A stretch of 64,000 nucleotides of DNA from Cycas panzhihuaensis (GCA_023213395.1 CM041465.1:223827741-223891740); one strand, 5' to 3'; shown: positions 23,241 to 35,934, counted from the stretch's first letter. Numbers and translations: made by a program. The notes: generated from the letters alone by a model not told the origin.

Positions 23241-24640
23241 CATAGCTTGTTGCCACTCTGACTCTTTGTAGGCTTCATCACAACTTCGTAGTTCAACATA
23301 AGAAATTAATACTTGATGTCTTTAGGATCTTGTCTTATGTTTAAAGAGATCTCCCTTTGATTCTTCAATAGCTTTCAAATACCATTTTGGTAACTTATTT
23401 CTATTTAGACTTGATCCTTCTTATTTATTATTCTTGGTTTGCTTTGTATCTATTAGTTGATTATTTAATTCTTCTTCTTCTTGGGATTTACTAAAAGTAC
23501 CTTTTTTGAAAGATATTCTATTAGGATTATCCAATATTTGTTCTTGAATAATCTTTATTTTTGAAGCTTGGTCACTATTAGCTAATCCTTTATTAAAGCT
23601 TTCATCAAAGATTACATCTCTTTTGATATAGGTTTTGTTTATTTTTTGATCTATACAATGATAAGTTTTAGATTTGTTGTTAAAACTAATCATTATACAT
23701 TAAATGCTTTTATCATCTAGCTTTATTCTCTTTGCAATATAGAATATGAACATAAACTATACTTATAAATACTTTTAGATGACTCACATCAAGCTTCCTT
23801 CTTGGCCAAGCTTCTTCTATACTAACCTTACCAAGAATTAGTGTGGAACTTAGATTTATGAAATCTATAATTGTATTAATAGCTTTTCCCAATTAATATT
23901 TAGTACTATTTTCTCCTTGAGAATGCACTAACCATCTCCATTATTATTTTGTTTATTCTCTTGCTACTCTATTTAACTAGGGGATATATGGAATGGTGAG
24001 TTATTTTTAGATTCCATTTAATTTGTAGAAGTGATAGGAGTTATTTGAGATATACTCTCCTCTTCCATCAGCCCTTACAGTTTTAATTTTATAGCCACTT
24101 TCTAACTCTACTTATACTTTAAATTCTTTAAATACATCTAAATCTTTTGATTTGTTAAAGATGAAGTATACCTATGTTTTCCTAGTAAAGTCATCAATAA
24201 ATGTGAGAAAGTACCTGCCATCATTAATAGAGTTTGGCATGATTGGCCCATATAAGTCTGAGTAAAATAATTTAAGTCTTTCTATTATTCTCCATGTGCT
24301 TTCTTGAAATTGAGCTTTGTTATATTTTTTTAGTAGATAACTTTTGTAAATAGATGAGTCAAGCACCATATTAGGTAATCCTTTAACCATATTAAATTTC
24401 TTTAATATTTCTAATATTCTATTTGTTATGTGTTTGTATCTAGAATGTTGAATTTTATTAAGAGAATTATTAATAGCAAAAGCTTATATAGGAGAATATG
24501 GAATAGGAGTAGAGATCAATTTATAGAAAATGTTAATCTCTACTCCTTTCACAATTATAATTCCATATTATTGTATATCACATATGAAACTATTTTTATT
24601 CTCATAAAAAATAACTTGAAGAGTTTTTTTTATCAATTAT
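23241..24640 (-). pseudogene. Copia B integrase and RT 5' end
   Basis: On the minus strand, 24390 to about 23700 encodes integrase: FQESTWRIIERLKLFYSDLY, then GPIMPNSINDGRYFLTFIDD with a catalytic-Asp neighbourhood. Next comes the linker DQKINKTYIKRDVIFDE (about 23590-23650) that follows the core in copia elements. The last piece, about 23300-23241, reads EAYKESEWQQAM, the opening of the RT domain, and is cut there by the insertion of element C; the continuation is at 18538 and below. Confidence 0.8.
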
Positions 24641-25082
24641 GATACAAAGAGCAAGTTTTTCTTTAAACTAAGAACAAATAACACATTACTAAGTTTTTGA
24701 ATTTTATCCTTTACTTTTATAGCAATTATTTCTTTGCCTTTAATTTGTAAAGGTGAATTATCACCAAGTTTTGTTGTTCTATTGTAACAATATAACTGAA
24801 GGGTCTCAAACCAATCCATTCTTCCTAACATATGATTTTAAACTCCCAATGCTATAAACAAATTATCATTAGTTTAAGTAGATGAAGCCAATGCAATGAT
24901 GAAAGCAAATTCTTCTTCTTCTTCTTTAAACTATTTATTGCTAAAATTTCATTCTTCTCACTTTTCCCTATAGATTTCAAGTCTTCTTTATGGATATCTA
25001 TTGGCATAGTATCTTCCATAATGGTAATAGGTTGGAGGATCATACTACCTATAATTATTGGGAAAATGTCCTCTTCTTCCAC
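24637..25082 (-). pseudogene. Copia B protease / pre-integrase remnant
   Basis: The minus-strand frame 24831-24637 contains NVLFVLSLKKNLLFVS, the conserved motif between protease and integrase. Upstream of it, near 24830-24860, a degenerate active site precedes NHMLGRMDWF; the Ser codon of the D-S-G triad now reads TTG (Leu) and a stop lies close by. The minus-strand frame 25082-24852 spans the gag-to-protease linker and has no recognisable domain. Confidence 0.65.
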
Positions 25083-25229
25083 AATGATAATAAGGTTTAT
25101 ATTCTATTAATGTGTACCTACCTCATGCCTCATTAAATCTTTCTATTGATTTGGATCAACCTCCTTATGTCTCATTAAATCTTCCTCTCATAACTCTTCT
25201 ACTTCCTCTTAGAATGCTCTTGGGTCATC

Positions 25230-25880
25230 CTTTATCATCTAATTGTAACCTTGAAATAAATTCTTCTTTAATGTCTATCTCCTCTTTGTACCTTTTTATT
25301 CTTTGTTCTTATTGTAACAAGTATCTACATAAAGTATCAAAAGACATATTAGTAGCCTAGACTCCTACGATCAGAGTATTAACAAGATTATCATAGGATT
25401 TTAGCAACTTGTTAAAGGTCAACTAAATAATTTCTATGTTAGATAATGTTTCTCCAATGTACACAAGACTATTTTTAACTTTAACTATTTTAGTGACAAG
25501 ACTTTAAACCAATTCTCCTTCTCTTAGATGAATTTGATACAACTATTCTATGAGGGAGATGATTTAGGTTACATTTTTCTAACCATATAGGGATTTTAAC
25601 TTATTCTAAGCTTCAATAAATGACTCTATTTCACTAAGGTGTATTAGGAGAGATTATGCTACTAACAATATAATAGAAGTATGAGCATGTTTATCCCTTT
25701 CTTCTTAATTTATTAATTGAGTGGTGTCAGTGGCTCTAGGTTTAACCTCTTTTCTAGTTGAAATCCCCCAAGTATTTTTGGCTATAAAGAGACCCTTCAT
25801 TCAGAGCTTCTAAGCATTATAATTTTGCCCTATAACCTTATTAGAATCGTTGAGTGTATAAATTAAGGCCATAATTGTTT
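25230..25880 (-). pseudogene. gag: Copia B gag remnant
   Basis: Read on the minus strand, stretches such as LYQIHLREGELV, YIGETLSNIEII, SYDNLVNTLIVGV and ATNMSFDTLCRYLLQ follow the order of the UBN2/DUF4219-like copia gag. Stops interrupt every 20-40 codons. The sequence between this and the 5' LTR (about 25880-26500) is leader. Confidence 0.7.
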
Positions 25881-26499
25881 ATTTTAATATAGTAGGATGA
25901 AGCAAAAGTACTAAGATAGAAGGAACAATGCCTAGCTACATGACCATATATGAAACTCTCCCAATGTGAAGATTTCTAAGTGTTGTTTCTAGGTCTATAA
26001 TTTTTATGTTGATATGAGTTTTAGAATGTCTAATAAAGGGATAAAAAAATTATATGATTACCTAGGATTTAAAAGTGATTTTTGCTTGGATCTTATAAAA
26101 TAATTAATATACATTTAAAAAAATAGATTTAAATAAAGCCTTATGTCATAAAAAAAGATTTTAAGATAGGTATCATTCATTGAGATGAAATCTAAGAGAA
26201 AACCATAAGATAAACCCCAAACTTGTGCCACTATAAAAGCCTGATTTTACATTGATTGAAAAGGATTTTGAGGATAGTCCTTTGGAATAAATTACTCCTC
26301 ATACTAAGACACCCCTACTAATAAAATTTTGTTGTAAATGGAGCACTTTAAAAATCCATTTGTATAGTTCCATACAATTCTGTATTATGATTTTAACTTA
26401 TTTGTAATTAAAAAAAGGCTTAATTTTTATTCCCTTTTATTTCTTTTGATTTTTATCTTTAAAAGACTTTTAATCCTATGATGACTCCCTTCACAAACT

Positions 26500-26733
26500 A
26501 ACCTGGCTATAATACTATGTTAAGACAAAAGAACATATGGAGAGAAAACTATCCTTCCTTGATTATAGGGAAGAGAAAATTTCTCAATATATATAATAGA
26601 GTCACAAGTATGGGCCAATACATGTAGGCCATATGTCTGACAGATACAAAGAGAGGATATGAGACATAACCCTCATTTTACTTAGGATCTCTTAAAACAT
26701 AAAACATATGAATAAAACATTAATACTTTAATA
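26500..26733 (-). repeat. 5' LTR and decayed primer-binding site of copia B
   Basis: The LTR occupies 26518-26733. The adjoining 26500-26517, read on the minus strand, is TAGTATTATAGCCAGGTT, which differs from the standard initiator-Met site at three positions. Confidence 0.85.
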
Positions 26734-26738
26734 GATTT

Positions 26739-27859
26739 AATAATGTTAAGTTGACTTATGTAATGAACTAGTATGGTATATTGGGATTATTTGGATTGGA
26801 TTTTTATAAGATTGGATGTGATTAATATATTTCCTAATTTTTTTATAGGTTGAAATGATAGTTATAAGTTGATTACAGAGGATGTTAGGACTAAAAAACA
26901 TGAGGACTATACCTATAAAACATGTTAGTGTCATTGTTAAAATTTGAACTAAAAGGATTACCCATGAATGGTAGAATATTTATGGCTATTAGATACTAAT
27001 AACTCATTCATGAGTAAGAAGGAGAGATGGAAGAAATATTTAAGGCTCTTCCAAGAATGGATTATGGATAATGGGTGACAATAGCATAACCATGAGGCAT
27101 GGCAATAAGAGTTTAGTTTAAAAGGATAAAGAAATCTAATTAAAGGGAATGCATTATATCTCATGCTTAAAAATTTGCTTCCTCCCCTCTAATAAAAGAA
27201 AGATTATGTGATACAAATGGCTTGTAAAGGCTAAGAATAATTAGAGGGGTCATTAAAAATTTCCAAAGCTATATAAGAAAGATCTAATCAAGGAACATAA
27301 TGACTGGAATTTATGGCAGACTTTAGAAAACATGAATTGAGATGAAGGAAACATAAATTCTTAGTCTAAAGCTAGGGAAGATCCAAAATGGAGATGCCCA
27401 AGTAAAGAGTATTAGAGGATGAAATAATAAACCCAATAGATAAATCCCATGAAAATTAGACATAGGAGGAAGGTAATAGGATCACCTTAACCTTGATTAG
27501 GCAAAGGTTAAGCTAGAAATAATATAATTTTCAGTATATAGTTGGAGGATTACATAAGGAAATACCAAATGATGTTGTAGACAAAGATCCTTAGATTGCA
27601 TTATTAGAAGTAGATTTTAAGGAATTTATTTAACCATATTAGGTATTGAATACTAATTTGTTAGATTTAGATCAAATTAGTGGAGGATTTGCAAAGTCTA
27701 ATAAAGACCATGCTCTAATATTTTCATCTTATATAGATATGAAACCTCTATTATTTAAAGATATAATAGGGCTTTAATTTATTCCATGTGTTATAGTGAA
27801 GAATGATAAAATTTTTAATAGTTTATAGTATGCTAGTATAGGTGATATAATGCATCTTT
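26739..27859. other. Unassigned; probably leader or flank of gypsy F
   Basis: This stretch was contiguous with 16827 before copia B inserted. Minus-strand frames at 26746-26934 and 26958-27164 have no recognisable domain. No LTR boundary or PBS for element F could be placed. Confidence 0.35.
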
Positions 27860-28480
27860 TGTAACTTAGTCAAGCTTAAGAAAATTTTGGATGAGGATGA
27901 GATAAAAGCTTGGTTCTTTATAGCCTTAATAGGTGTTTCCAAACCCTATATTTAGTAGGAAATGATGATAAATCCTAGTCATGAGAAGTTATAGCAATCA
28001 TTTTTAGATAGATTTTATAGTTTAAGGTATTTTTTATCAATTTGGCAAGATTTAAAGCTAATACATCAAAAAATATAGGAATCTATAAGAGATTTTGATT
28101 CTAGGATGTAAATAATTATTAACAAAATGGATGTATAAAACTTGATACTATGTTCCATGACTAGTTATAAATAGGTTTAGGAATTGGAGAACTAGATGAA
28201 GAATGTATATCTTTCATTATAATGGATCAAAAGTCTATAATTGGAGGTATTGAAATAAGAAGTGATAACCCTATAAAGGTAAACCTTGCCCATAGTTCTT
28301 GATCTAGTACAAATATATTACCTAAAGATAGATTGGCTAAAGGATGAACTTGAGTGATTAAAGATTCTTTCAAATAGAAGGAATGCTTAGATTTTAGTAT
28401 CCTCCACTTGTAATCGATAGAAAAATAGAATAAATGAGCATGTAGAAGGTATGCGATATGAAATGTGTAAAATGAATAAT
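27860..28480 (+). pseudogene. gag: Gypsy F gag remnant
   Basis: The reading EDEIKAWFFIALIGVSKPYI then SFLDRFYSLRYFLSIWQDLK and ESIRDFDSRM (about 27890-28110) is the order of the Retrotrans_gag domain, with a stop near each former Gln. A cysteine-poor knuckle (YRQTNHE then KDYSKDP, about 28720-28755) follows. Confidence 0.65.
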
Positions 28481-29289
28481 CATAATACTTCTAATTACCA
28501 ATATAATTTAAGAAACATCAAAGAATAGAGAAAGAATAAATATAGACACAATAGGTAGATAGGAACTCATAATGTATGCTATTAGAAGATGACTAAGAAT
28601 ATGCCAAGACAATATAATAATAAGGTCCTAGGTACACATTTCTACTTATGTTTTCTAAAGGGGTATATAAGGAAGGACTTACCTTTAGAGCAAGTTAAAT
28701 AAGAATATATTTACAAAGAATATAGACAAACTAATCATGAATGAAAGGATTATTCCAAGGATCCCTATAATGGCAATGAAATAATCAATTTAGTGACGAA
28801 GGTATTAGATGAAAAATAAAAAGAAGAATAAGAAATGTACACTCCTATTTTACTCTAAATCTAGAGTGGCATAATTATTAAAGTGCTAGAAAATTCAATT
28901 GAATTTCCTAATCTTATAACTAAAAAGGAGGATTATTAGGAAGCTATTCAAATTTTATAGGAAATAGTGTAAAGGATGGAATCTCATACTTCCAATTCCA
29001 TGGAAGTAAGGGAAGAATTAAATCTAAGTGAATTAAGGAATAAATAAAGAAAGCTACTTTCTAACTAATAAAGGAACCATCAAGGAGTCCTAAGAATCTA
29101 TAACAAAAGCTATAGCCACTAATGGTAATATTGATATAGATTAATACTATTATATCATTAGTTTTAGTCTTTCAATGGTTAGAGATAGGCTACTTTTATC
29201 AATACCTACTATATCAAATTAAAAAACTAATGTTATAGGAAGTAACATGGAGACATAGATACTAAGATCCTGATATATATTTTTAGGAA

Positions 29290-29368
29290 GACTATTTGTA
29301 AGATAATCATTGATGGAAAAGTAGATATAAATATTCTATTAAAGAATATATTTATATCTATAAGAAAT
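29290..29368 (+). pseudogene. Gypsy F protease fragment, cut by element D
   Basis: KTICKIIIDGKVDINILLKN resembles a retroviral-type aspartic protease active site, with D-G in place of D-S/T-G. The reading stops where D inserts (29368/29369), and a compatible reading (TNLIRPNYYIYIVDQY) resumes at 42096 after D. Confidence 0.5.
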
Positions 29369-29733
29369 TATAATATAACCCCACCTTTCCTAAGCACTTG
29401 TAAGTGGAAGTTACTAAAGGGTGAAGGATTGATATTAGTTATTAAGATTTATGTATAGGCCACTAAGCCTTCCAATAAGATGTAAGCACGCTAAGGCTAC
29501 TAATAGAATCACAAAGAAGAAGACCCTTACATGTCTATTTAAAGGGTCAAATATCACTTGTAATAGTTGTTGAGTATTATTATCTTTGAGAAAAAAGTAC
29601 TTCAGTACTCCCTTTGTTATTTAATTTATTTATGATCTATTTACATACTTGTGTTGTTTTGGCTTTTATTTCTATTAGTCTACAAATATAAGGTTGATCT
29701 TCTAAGAGGAAATACTCCAAGTGGTATTAGAGC
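29369..29733 (+). repeat. 5' LTR and PBS of chromovirus D
   Basis: The LTR start is decayed (TATAATATAACC against TGTAATGTAACC in the 3' copy). The TATA-like and polyadenylation regions are shared with the 3' LTR. PBS TGGTATTAGAGC differs from the consensus by one C-to-T change. Confidence 0.85.
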
Positions 29734-30114
29734 TATGTTTGTGATTGTAGGAAGTTTCTCAACAAGCCAAAAAATAAAAGAAAAAAAATTGACAGATTGA
29801 GTACTCTCTCTACCTAAGTAGAGATTAAAGAAAGGCATTCTCTTAGTACTCTCTCCACAGAGATTAATGAATAGAACTAGTATAACTCAAGAGTTATGAG
29901 AAAAAGGGAATTTCTTCCCTTAGGTAATACCTAATACTTTATTTTGTATTCATTTTTAGTTCAATTCATTTATTTTAATTTTTATGTAAGGTCATTAGTC
30001 TAAGGGTAGATAACATTACTTGATAGCTACTCTTTCTCCCTCTCACCTCTTTTTCTTGGGTAGATGACTCACTTAGTGGCTACCCAAGTAGTTAGGTAGA
30101 GACCCTATATTAGG
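29734..30114 (+). other. Leader of chromovirus D, left part
   Basis: Untranslated leader between the PBS and the insertion site of element E. It contains two imperfect copies of a short phrase around AGTACTCTCTC (about 29800 and 29848). It ends with the TTAGG target duplication of E (30110-30114). Confidence 0.5.
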
Positions 30115-30443
30115 TGTAATGAACTGTTATACCAAAACCTGAATCAAAAGAGAAAAATCCAATTGCATATGGTAACACAAAAGTAAAATTACATATAAGA
30201 GTATAAAGCATCAGTAATCACATGTATCGATGGGCCTCTTCAAGGGGGCAACCTCCAATACATAAGATCACAATACTTCCAAATGATTTTCACTCCTACA
30301 TTATATACATATATATAGGGCTATTAAGACTACCCGTCTCTTGGACTTATGAATGTGGGATAATTACAAGAATAGAAATATAAGATTTAAGAAGAAGAAA
30401 GATAAGGGATGGGTTCTTAACAAGTTCCACCCCTTTTGAAAAG
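30115..30443 (-). repeat. 3' LTR and polypurine tract of chromovirus E
   Basis: In + orientation the LTR starts TGTAATGAACTG and ends GGGTTCTTAACA at 30422; the adjoining bases read on the minus strand as AAAAGGGGTGGAACT. The TATA-like run ACATATATATAGGG lies at about 30306-30319. Confidence 0.9.
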
Positions 30444-30464
30444 CTTTACCCTCAAAGCTTGACT

Positions 30465-31720
30465 GGTCTAGGATGCTCTTGAATAAATTGCTCACTTTCC
30501 CAAGTTGAATCGTCGTGTGGCAACTGCTTCCATTTGATGAGATACTCTTTGATGTGTCGAGAGCGCAAATGCCTAACCCTTTCCTCTAATATTCATTCAG
30601 GTATCATTTGAAGCCTCCCTTCATTATCCAATATTGGAAATTCTATTTGTGCTTGCACTTACTGTCTAATTACCCTTTTAAGACAAGATACATGGAAAAC
30701 ATTATAGATTTTAGCTGTTATGGGTAACTCTAAGGCATAAGACACTTCCCCCACTCATTTAAGGATTTTACAAGGTCCATAAAACCTTGGATCCAACTTG
30801 TGTTTACCCTCTCTTTTAAGTGAAGTTTGCTTATATGGTTGCAAGCGCAAGTAAACCCAATCTCCTATTTGAAACTCTCATTCACTTCTTCATTTATCTG
30901 CTTGTTGTTTCATTCAATTATGAGCCAAGATAAGGTTTTCCTTTAATATCTTGAGTGTCTCTACAGTTTGTTGTAGATGCTCCTCCACTACTTGAACTCT
31001 AGAATTCTCTATGGTGTAGTTCTTAATTGATGGTGGTTCATACCCATATAATGCCTGGAAGGGAGTTGTTTTAATTGCCATATGGTAAGCAATATTATAC
31101 CACCATTCTGCCATGGGAAGCCAATGATGCCATTGATTTTGTTTATCTGACACATAGCATCAGAGATATCCTTCTAAACATTTGTTAACCACCTTCGTTT
31201 GTCCATCTATTTGTGGGTGGTATGTTGTGCTCATTGTTAGCTTGGTACCTAAGTCTTGGAAGAGTTTAGTCCAGAAAATGCTTGTGAACTTTGGGTCTCT
31301 GTCACTAAGAATCTTCTTAGGCATTCCATGGAGTCGATGTATCTCTTTTAAGAAAACCTCGACAATTTATTTTGCCTTATAAGTAGATTGAATTCCATAA
31401 AAATGAGCATACTTTGTTAATCTATCAACAACTACACGGATGGAATCCCTCCCATCTAATTTTGGTAATCCTGTGATGAAGTCTATGGATATTTCTTCCC
31501 ATCTTTGATTTGGTATAGGGAGTGGATGCAATAGACCAGGCATCTTACTCATTTCACCCTTTTGTCATTAGCACACTTCACAAGATGCAACCCATCTTTT
31601 TGTATCTTGTTTAAGCCCATTCCAATAGAAGGATTTCTTAATCCGTTGGTAAGTCTTTAGGAATCCAAAATGGCCTGCTATTGGAGAGGCATGTATATCA
31701 TGCAATATCTTCTCCTTAAT
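30465..31720 (-). pseudogene. Chromovirus E integrase with C-terminal chromodomain
   Basis: Inserts the element's cDNA; the chromodomain is known in chromoviruses to steer integration to heterochromatin. Reading right to left: zinc-binding HHCC region (KRWVASCEVC, about 31580), then [20 protein letters not shown] with the first catalytic Asp, SDRDPKF with the second, HPQIDGQT followed by KVVNKCLEGYL, and the QWHHWLPMAEWWYN block. The chromodomain (RHIKEYLIKWKQLPHDDSTW then ESEQFI) lies at about 30480-30610. The catalytic Glu after DGQT is Lys (codon complement of 31193-31195, GAG to AAG). Stops stand near 31147 and 31563. Inactive. Confidence 0.88.
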
Positions 31721-31799
31721 CTTGGAATCAAGACTAAGATATATTCTATTTTTGTACCATAGGATGTTTGTTACCCATGAAAAGCTTTTATATCTATCT

Positions 31800-33180
31800 T
31801 GATCAACCTATAGATCCTATATTAATTGCTTTATCTTAGTATCCTTTTCCCACTCTTCCCTTGCCTCCTCGATCCATGAAGGGGTAATTTTTGTTAAAGC
31901 ATATAATATAAAATCTCCTTTCTTTTGTGATAGGGCATCAGTTGCTATATTTTCCTTCCCTTTTTTATATATGATTTCAAAATCAAAACCTTGCATTTTA
32001 GAGACCCATCTTTGTTGTTCCTCAGAAGCTACCCTTTGGTCCAGGAAATACTTCAAGCTTTTGTGGTCTATCTTTATTTTGAAATGGGTTCTAAGTAAAT
32101 ATTGATGCTATTTTTGAATTGCTTATAGGATTGCCATCATCTCTTTTTCATATGTAGACTTGACTAAGTCCCTGGACTTTAATTTTTGACTTTCAAAGGC
32201 TATGGGCCTCCCTTCTTGCATGAGGACTCCAATGCTTTGTCCCAAAGCATCACATTTAATGATAAATGTTTTAGTGAAGTCAGGAGTTGCTAAAACTGGT
32301 GTGGTAGTCATGGATACCTTTAGGCTATTAAAGGCTTCAGTAGTGGCATCTGTCCATATGAATGAATCCTTCTTTAATAATTCTATCAAGGGTGCTACAA
32401 TCTTGGCATATCCTTTAATAAATTTTTAGTAGTACCCTATTAAACCCAAGAATCCATGTAGCCCTTTGATGTTTTTGGGCTGTGGCCAATTTACTATGGC
32501 TTCAATCTTCCTTGGATCAACCTTGACTCCCTCTTGTGAGATGATGTGCCCCAAGTACTCCACTTCATGCCTTCCAAAGTTATATTTTGATATGTTTGTA
32601 AAGAGTTTATTATTTTCTAATAATTGCAAAGCCTTATCAACATGTTGAAGATGTTCTTTCTTTGTCCGGCTATACACTAAGATGTCATAAAAAAACACCA
32701 ATACAAACTTCCTTAGATAAGGTCAAAAGATTTTATTCATGAGCCCTTGGAATGTGGCTGGTGCATTGGTTAAGCCAAAAGACATGACTAGGAATTCATA
32801 GTGGCCTTCATGGGTGCGAAAAGTTGTTTTGTGAGCATTAGCAGCCTTGATTCTAATTTGGTGATATCCAAATTTTAAATCTATGGTGGTGAAAAGGGTT
32901 ACTCCATTCAATTCATCTAACAACTCATCAATCACTGGTATGGGAAATTTATCTTTAATAGTAATTTTATTTAATTCTCGATAATCCACACATATACAAA
33001 ACGATCCATCCTTCTTTTTTACCAATATTACTGGTGCCAAAAATGTGCTTTTACTTTCCCTGATGGCCCTAGCTTCAAGAAGTTCATGCACCAATTTTTT
33101 AATTTCATTCTTCTGCTGATAAGGATATCGATAAGGTCTGATGTTAGGTGGATTGCTACCGGTAATGAGTTTAATGGTAT
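31800..33180 (-). pseudogene. Chromovirus E reverse transcriptase and RNase H
   Basis: The minus-strand frame 33094-32723 carries the RT fingers and palm: [36 protein letters not shown], and the [20 protein letters not shown] block. A TGA (from an Arg CGA) follows GLMNKIF near 32723. The catalytic box then reads VFFYDILVYS, with the first Asp of the DD pair now Tyr (codon complement of 32687-32689). Connection and RNase H follow (TDATTEAFNSLKVSMTTTPV, then IIKCDALGQSIGVLMQEGRP, to about 32123), and the C-terminal DFEIIYKKGKENIATDALSQ at about 31910-31985. The length is that of a full RT-RH. Confidence 0.9.
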
Positions 33181-33599
33181 GATCTTGTTCCCTTTCTAGA
33201 GGAAGCCCCTTAGGAATGTCTTCGAAAACCTTACTATGTTTGACTAATACTTCTTACAATTCAGGTTATGTTTGACTAACACTTCTTGTAATTCAAGTGT
33301 TAGATTATTGTCCTTATGAAGATCTTCCTTTGTTACTAACTCATGCCCTTCTAATGCATAACATCTAGCTATAAGTCTTGTTCCTCCTTTTCTTAGAAAC
33401 TTCTCCATCCTATGTGAACTGATGACCTATGATGGAGGTGGACTAATTCCATTTAGTTGGTAATGTTGCCCTCCAGAGTTAAAATAAATGAATAATTCCT
33501 CCAAGTTAAGTTGAAAAGTACCTAATGTTTTTAGCCATTATACTCCCATAACCACATTGACTCCTCCCACTGGAATGGCATACATTGAGGAAGCCAATT

Positions 33600-34000
33600 G
33601 GTAATCTCCCATAGTCATTTTAATATTATGGCATTTACCTCTACAGGCTAATGTACCACCATTCGCAACCATAACTTAAAAATTCTTAACTGGATAAGGA
33701 AAATAATTTAGTTCTTCTGCAAGTTTCCTATTGATAAAATTATGGGTGCTTCCTAAATCAATTAAGATGACTACATTTTTTTTCTTAATGTATCCTATAA
33801 TCTTCAAGGTCTATGGAGTTGTAATCCCTATTAAAGCATGGAGAGATATTGTCGCTGTGTTCTCTTCTTCAATGTCTAGTGGTTCAGGAGCAATATCATC
33901 TTCTATAATGGCTTCTTCTAGATCTTCTTCCTGTGTATCTTCAATGATGAATAGTCATCTTTCTGAACATTTATGATCTTTATTTCACTTCTCATTGCAT
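33600..34000 (-). pseudogene. Chromovirus E zinc knuckle and protease
   Basis: The nucleocapsid knuckle (about 33965-34005) has lost its first Cys and has a stop; CNEK and NKDHKC remain. The aspartic protease active site reads ILIDLGSTHNFINRKL (about 33727-33775), where the Ser of D-S-G is Leu (TTA, complement of 33754-33756). An acidic linker (EDTQEEDLEEAIIEDDIAPE, about 33880-33945) joins them, as in other plant chromoviruses. Confidence 0.85.
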
Positions 34001-34818
34001 CAAAAATAAACACCCTTTATCCTTTTCTCATCCATTTCTTTAGCTATCATCCTTCATATTGTAGGAATGTATGGGCTTGTTTTTTCTTCATCTATCTTAT
34101 TATATTTTCAGGTAGCCCTATTTTTAGCTTCAATTTGTCGAGCTTCTATGATTACTTCTATTAGGATACTTGGTTTCATCAAGCACAATTCATATCGTAT
34201 ATCTTCTTTTAAACCCCTAATGTAGAGTTCAAGCAATATTTCATTACTGAGATCATCAACTAGAGTGGCTAGTTTTTGGTGTTCTATAGTATATTCTGAT
34301 ACCGTTCCTTCTTGTTGTAATTTAGCCAATTGACTAAAGTAGTCATCATCCCAAATATTATCAAATTACACTGAAAGATCCTCCACAAAATTTTCCCACT
34401 TATATGATATTCCTTCACACTTCTTCTTTATCCATTGGTACCACTAGAAGGGTTCTAATTCCATATGTAAAGAAGCTAAGATGATTTTTTTATTAGATGG
34501 TACTTGGTGAAGACTAAAAAATTGTTCTATTTGGCTGACCGAGGTCCTCACATCTTTCCCATTAAATTTCCTAATTTCCACTTTAGGGAGATAACTAGAT
34601 CGTAGCCCTCCTTGGTCATGGTGATCACCTCCACTCCCTATCTTATCCTTCCCCTTCTAAGATCCCTTATCATGTTTTTGTAATCCCAATTGACGTATAT
34701 TCTTTTGAAGGTTTTCATTAATTATTTTAATATTCTCTTCTACCTTACCCATCCTTGAGCTCAATTCTTCAATTACATTGGTATTTTCATCCCTCGTTGG
34801 ATCATTTTTTGGGGCCAT
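34000..34818 (-). pseudogene. gag: Chromovirus E gag
   Basis: The start ATG (complement of 34816-34818) gives MAPKNDPTRDENTNVIEELS, then a coiled-coil-like stretch (SSRMGKVEENIKIINENLQK). The Retrotrans_gag core follows: KVEIRKFNGKDVRTSVSQIE, then AKLQQEGTVSEYTIEHQKLA and LLELYIRGLKEDIRYEL (the open frame 34329-34108). Stops occur at about five positions, several at Trp or Gln codons. Particle-forming structural protein; now broken. Confidence 0.88.
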
Positions 34819-35934
34819 GGTTACAAACCTTGATTGAAGTTAAATGTTTGCTTTATAAAAGGTATCTAGAAAAATGTATCTACTAAAGGTAACCCAACTA
34901 GGGTTTAGTCACTAGAGTCAAACTAATAAAGACCAATAACACAGGGCTTTCTAGGTCTAGGATTATCTGGTTTGTAGGCCCTCTGATATACTGATCCCAG
35001 TCATAAATAGTATCAACTTGTAGAGGCTAACGTTCTACTCTACAATCATACGACCCCATCTGTAGGGTACGTGGAGAGTAACTTCCTAGGGCTAACCACT
35101 TACCAGTGTACTACAAATTACAGATGGTCGACAAGTCTCCTATGGTTACCTATACTAGGAATGCTTACCTAGGGGGTCCTCTTATATACTCGTAGGTACG
35201 TGGATGCTTAATTCTATAGCCGAGTTCTGTCTAAGGCTTGGTTTAGGAGTCCTTCACACAAGGGCAAAAAAAATTAGCCATAATATGCATAACCCAAAAT
35301 GACAGTTCCTCATGATATTTATAGACCCCCAGTACAGGGTCTCTAGCCTAGACCAACTAAAAAGATTATGAACAAAAAGTAAACTACTATAAATTATTAA
35401 GAGAAATTGGTAAAACTATTTTTCTCTAAAAAAATATAATTGAAAAATACATAAAATATGGATTAAAAGGATGGCCTCTAAAAATACAATTCTAATAGTT
35501 TAGACAAAATTAAATTATGATATCTAGATCAAAAGTTATGACTCTTTTAAGAATTTCACTATTAGGGTTTCTAAGGACTACAATAGTACCTACTAGTAAA
35601 ATGTAAATAACTTTTTATTATGAGCTCCTATTAACTTAAAACTACTTCCATCAGAAAGTAAATTAAAAAACACATAGAATAAAAAAAAAAATTAAGGTCA
35701 TTTAGATACCTATAGCCAAAGTTATGACTCTTTGAAGATGAGGTTGCAAATTTGTCTTAAAGATATGGTGACGGAAAAGAGGTAGGCCAAAATTAATTTT
35801 GCTGCAATTTTCATACTTTCACCCCAAAATCTATAGTACAACCACTCAAAATTTATAGGGTGAGCAATTTTGTCTCAAATTCACCCTCCAAGAACCCTTA
35901 ATGGCACCTCCTAGATCGCTGCTCTAATACCACT
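34819..35934 (-). other. Leader of chromovirus E
   Basis: About 1.1 kb of untranslated leader between the PBS (complement of 35921-35932) and the gag ATG. No open frame of note on the minus strand. The 35380-35900 part is strongly AT-rich. Confidence 0.6.

Larger units (their letters stand above)
16833..26733 (-). mobile_element. Complete Ty1/copia retrotransposon B (host of element C), target duplication GATTT
   Basis: Its LTRs lie at 16833-17033 (3' LTR, 201 bp) and 26518-26733 (5' LTR, 216 bp), about 80-85% identical by eye with one 15-bp gap. The element is flanked by perfect 5-bp duplications, GATTT, at 16828-16832 and 26734-26738. Next to the 5' LTR is a decayed initiator-Met primer-binding site (complement of 26500-26517, three mismatches to the standard plant sequence). 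A polypurine tract (complement of about 17034-17042) precedes the 3' LTR. Gag, protease, integrase, RT and RNase H follow in copia order on the minus strand. Without the 4.7-kb insertion of element C it is about 5.2 kb, a normal copia size. Confidence 0.9.

Noticed and set aside
33731-34164. Open + frames across the gag-protease region of chromovirus E
   Set aside because: Antisense shadows of the minus-strand gag/protease; no independent homology.
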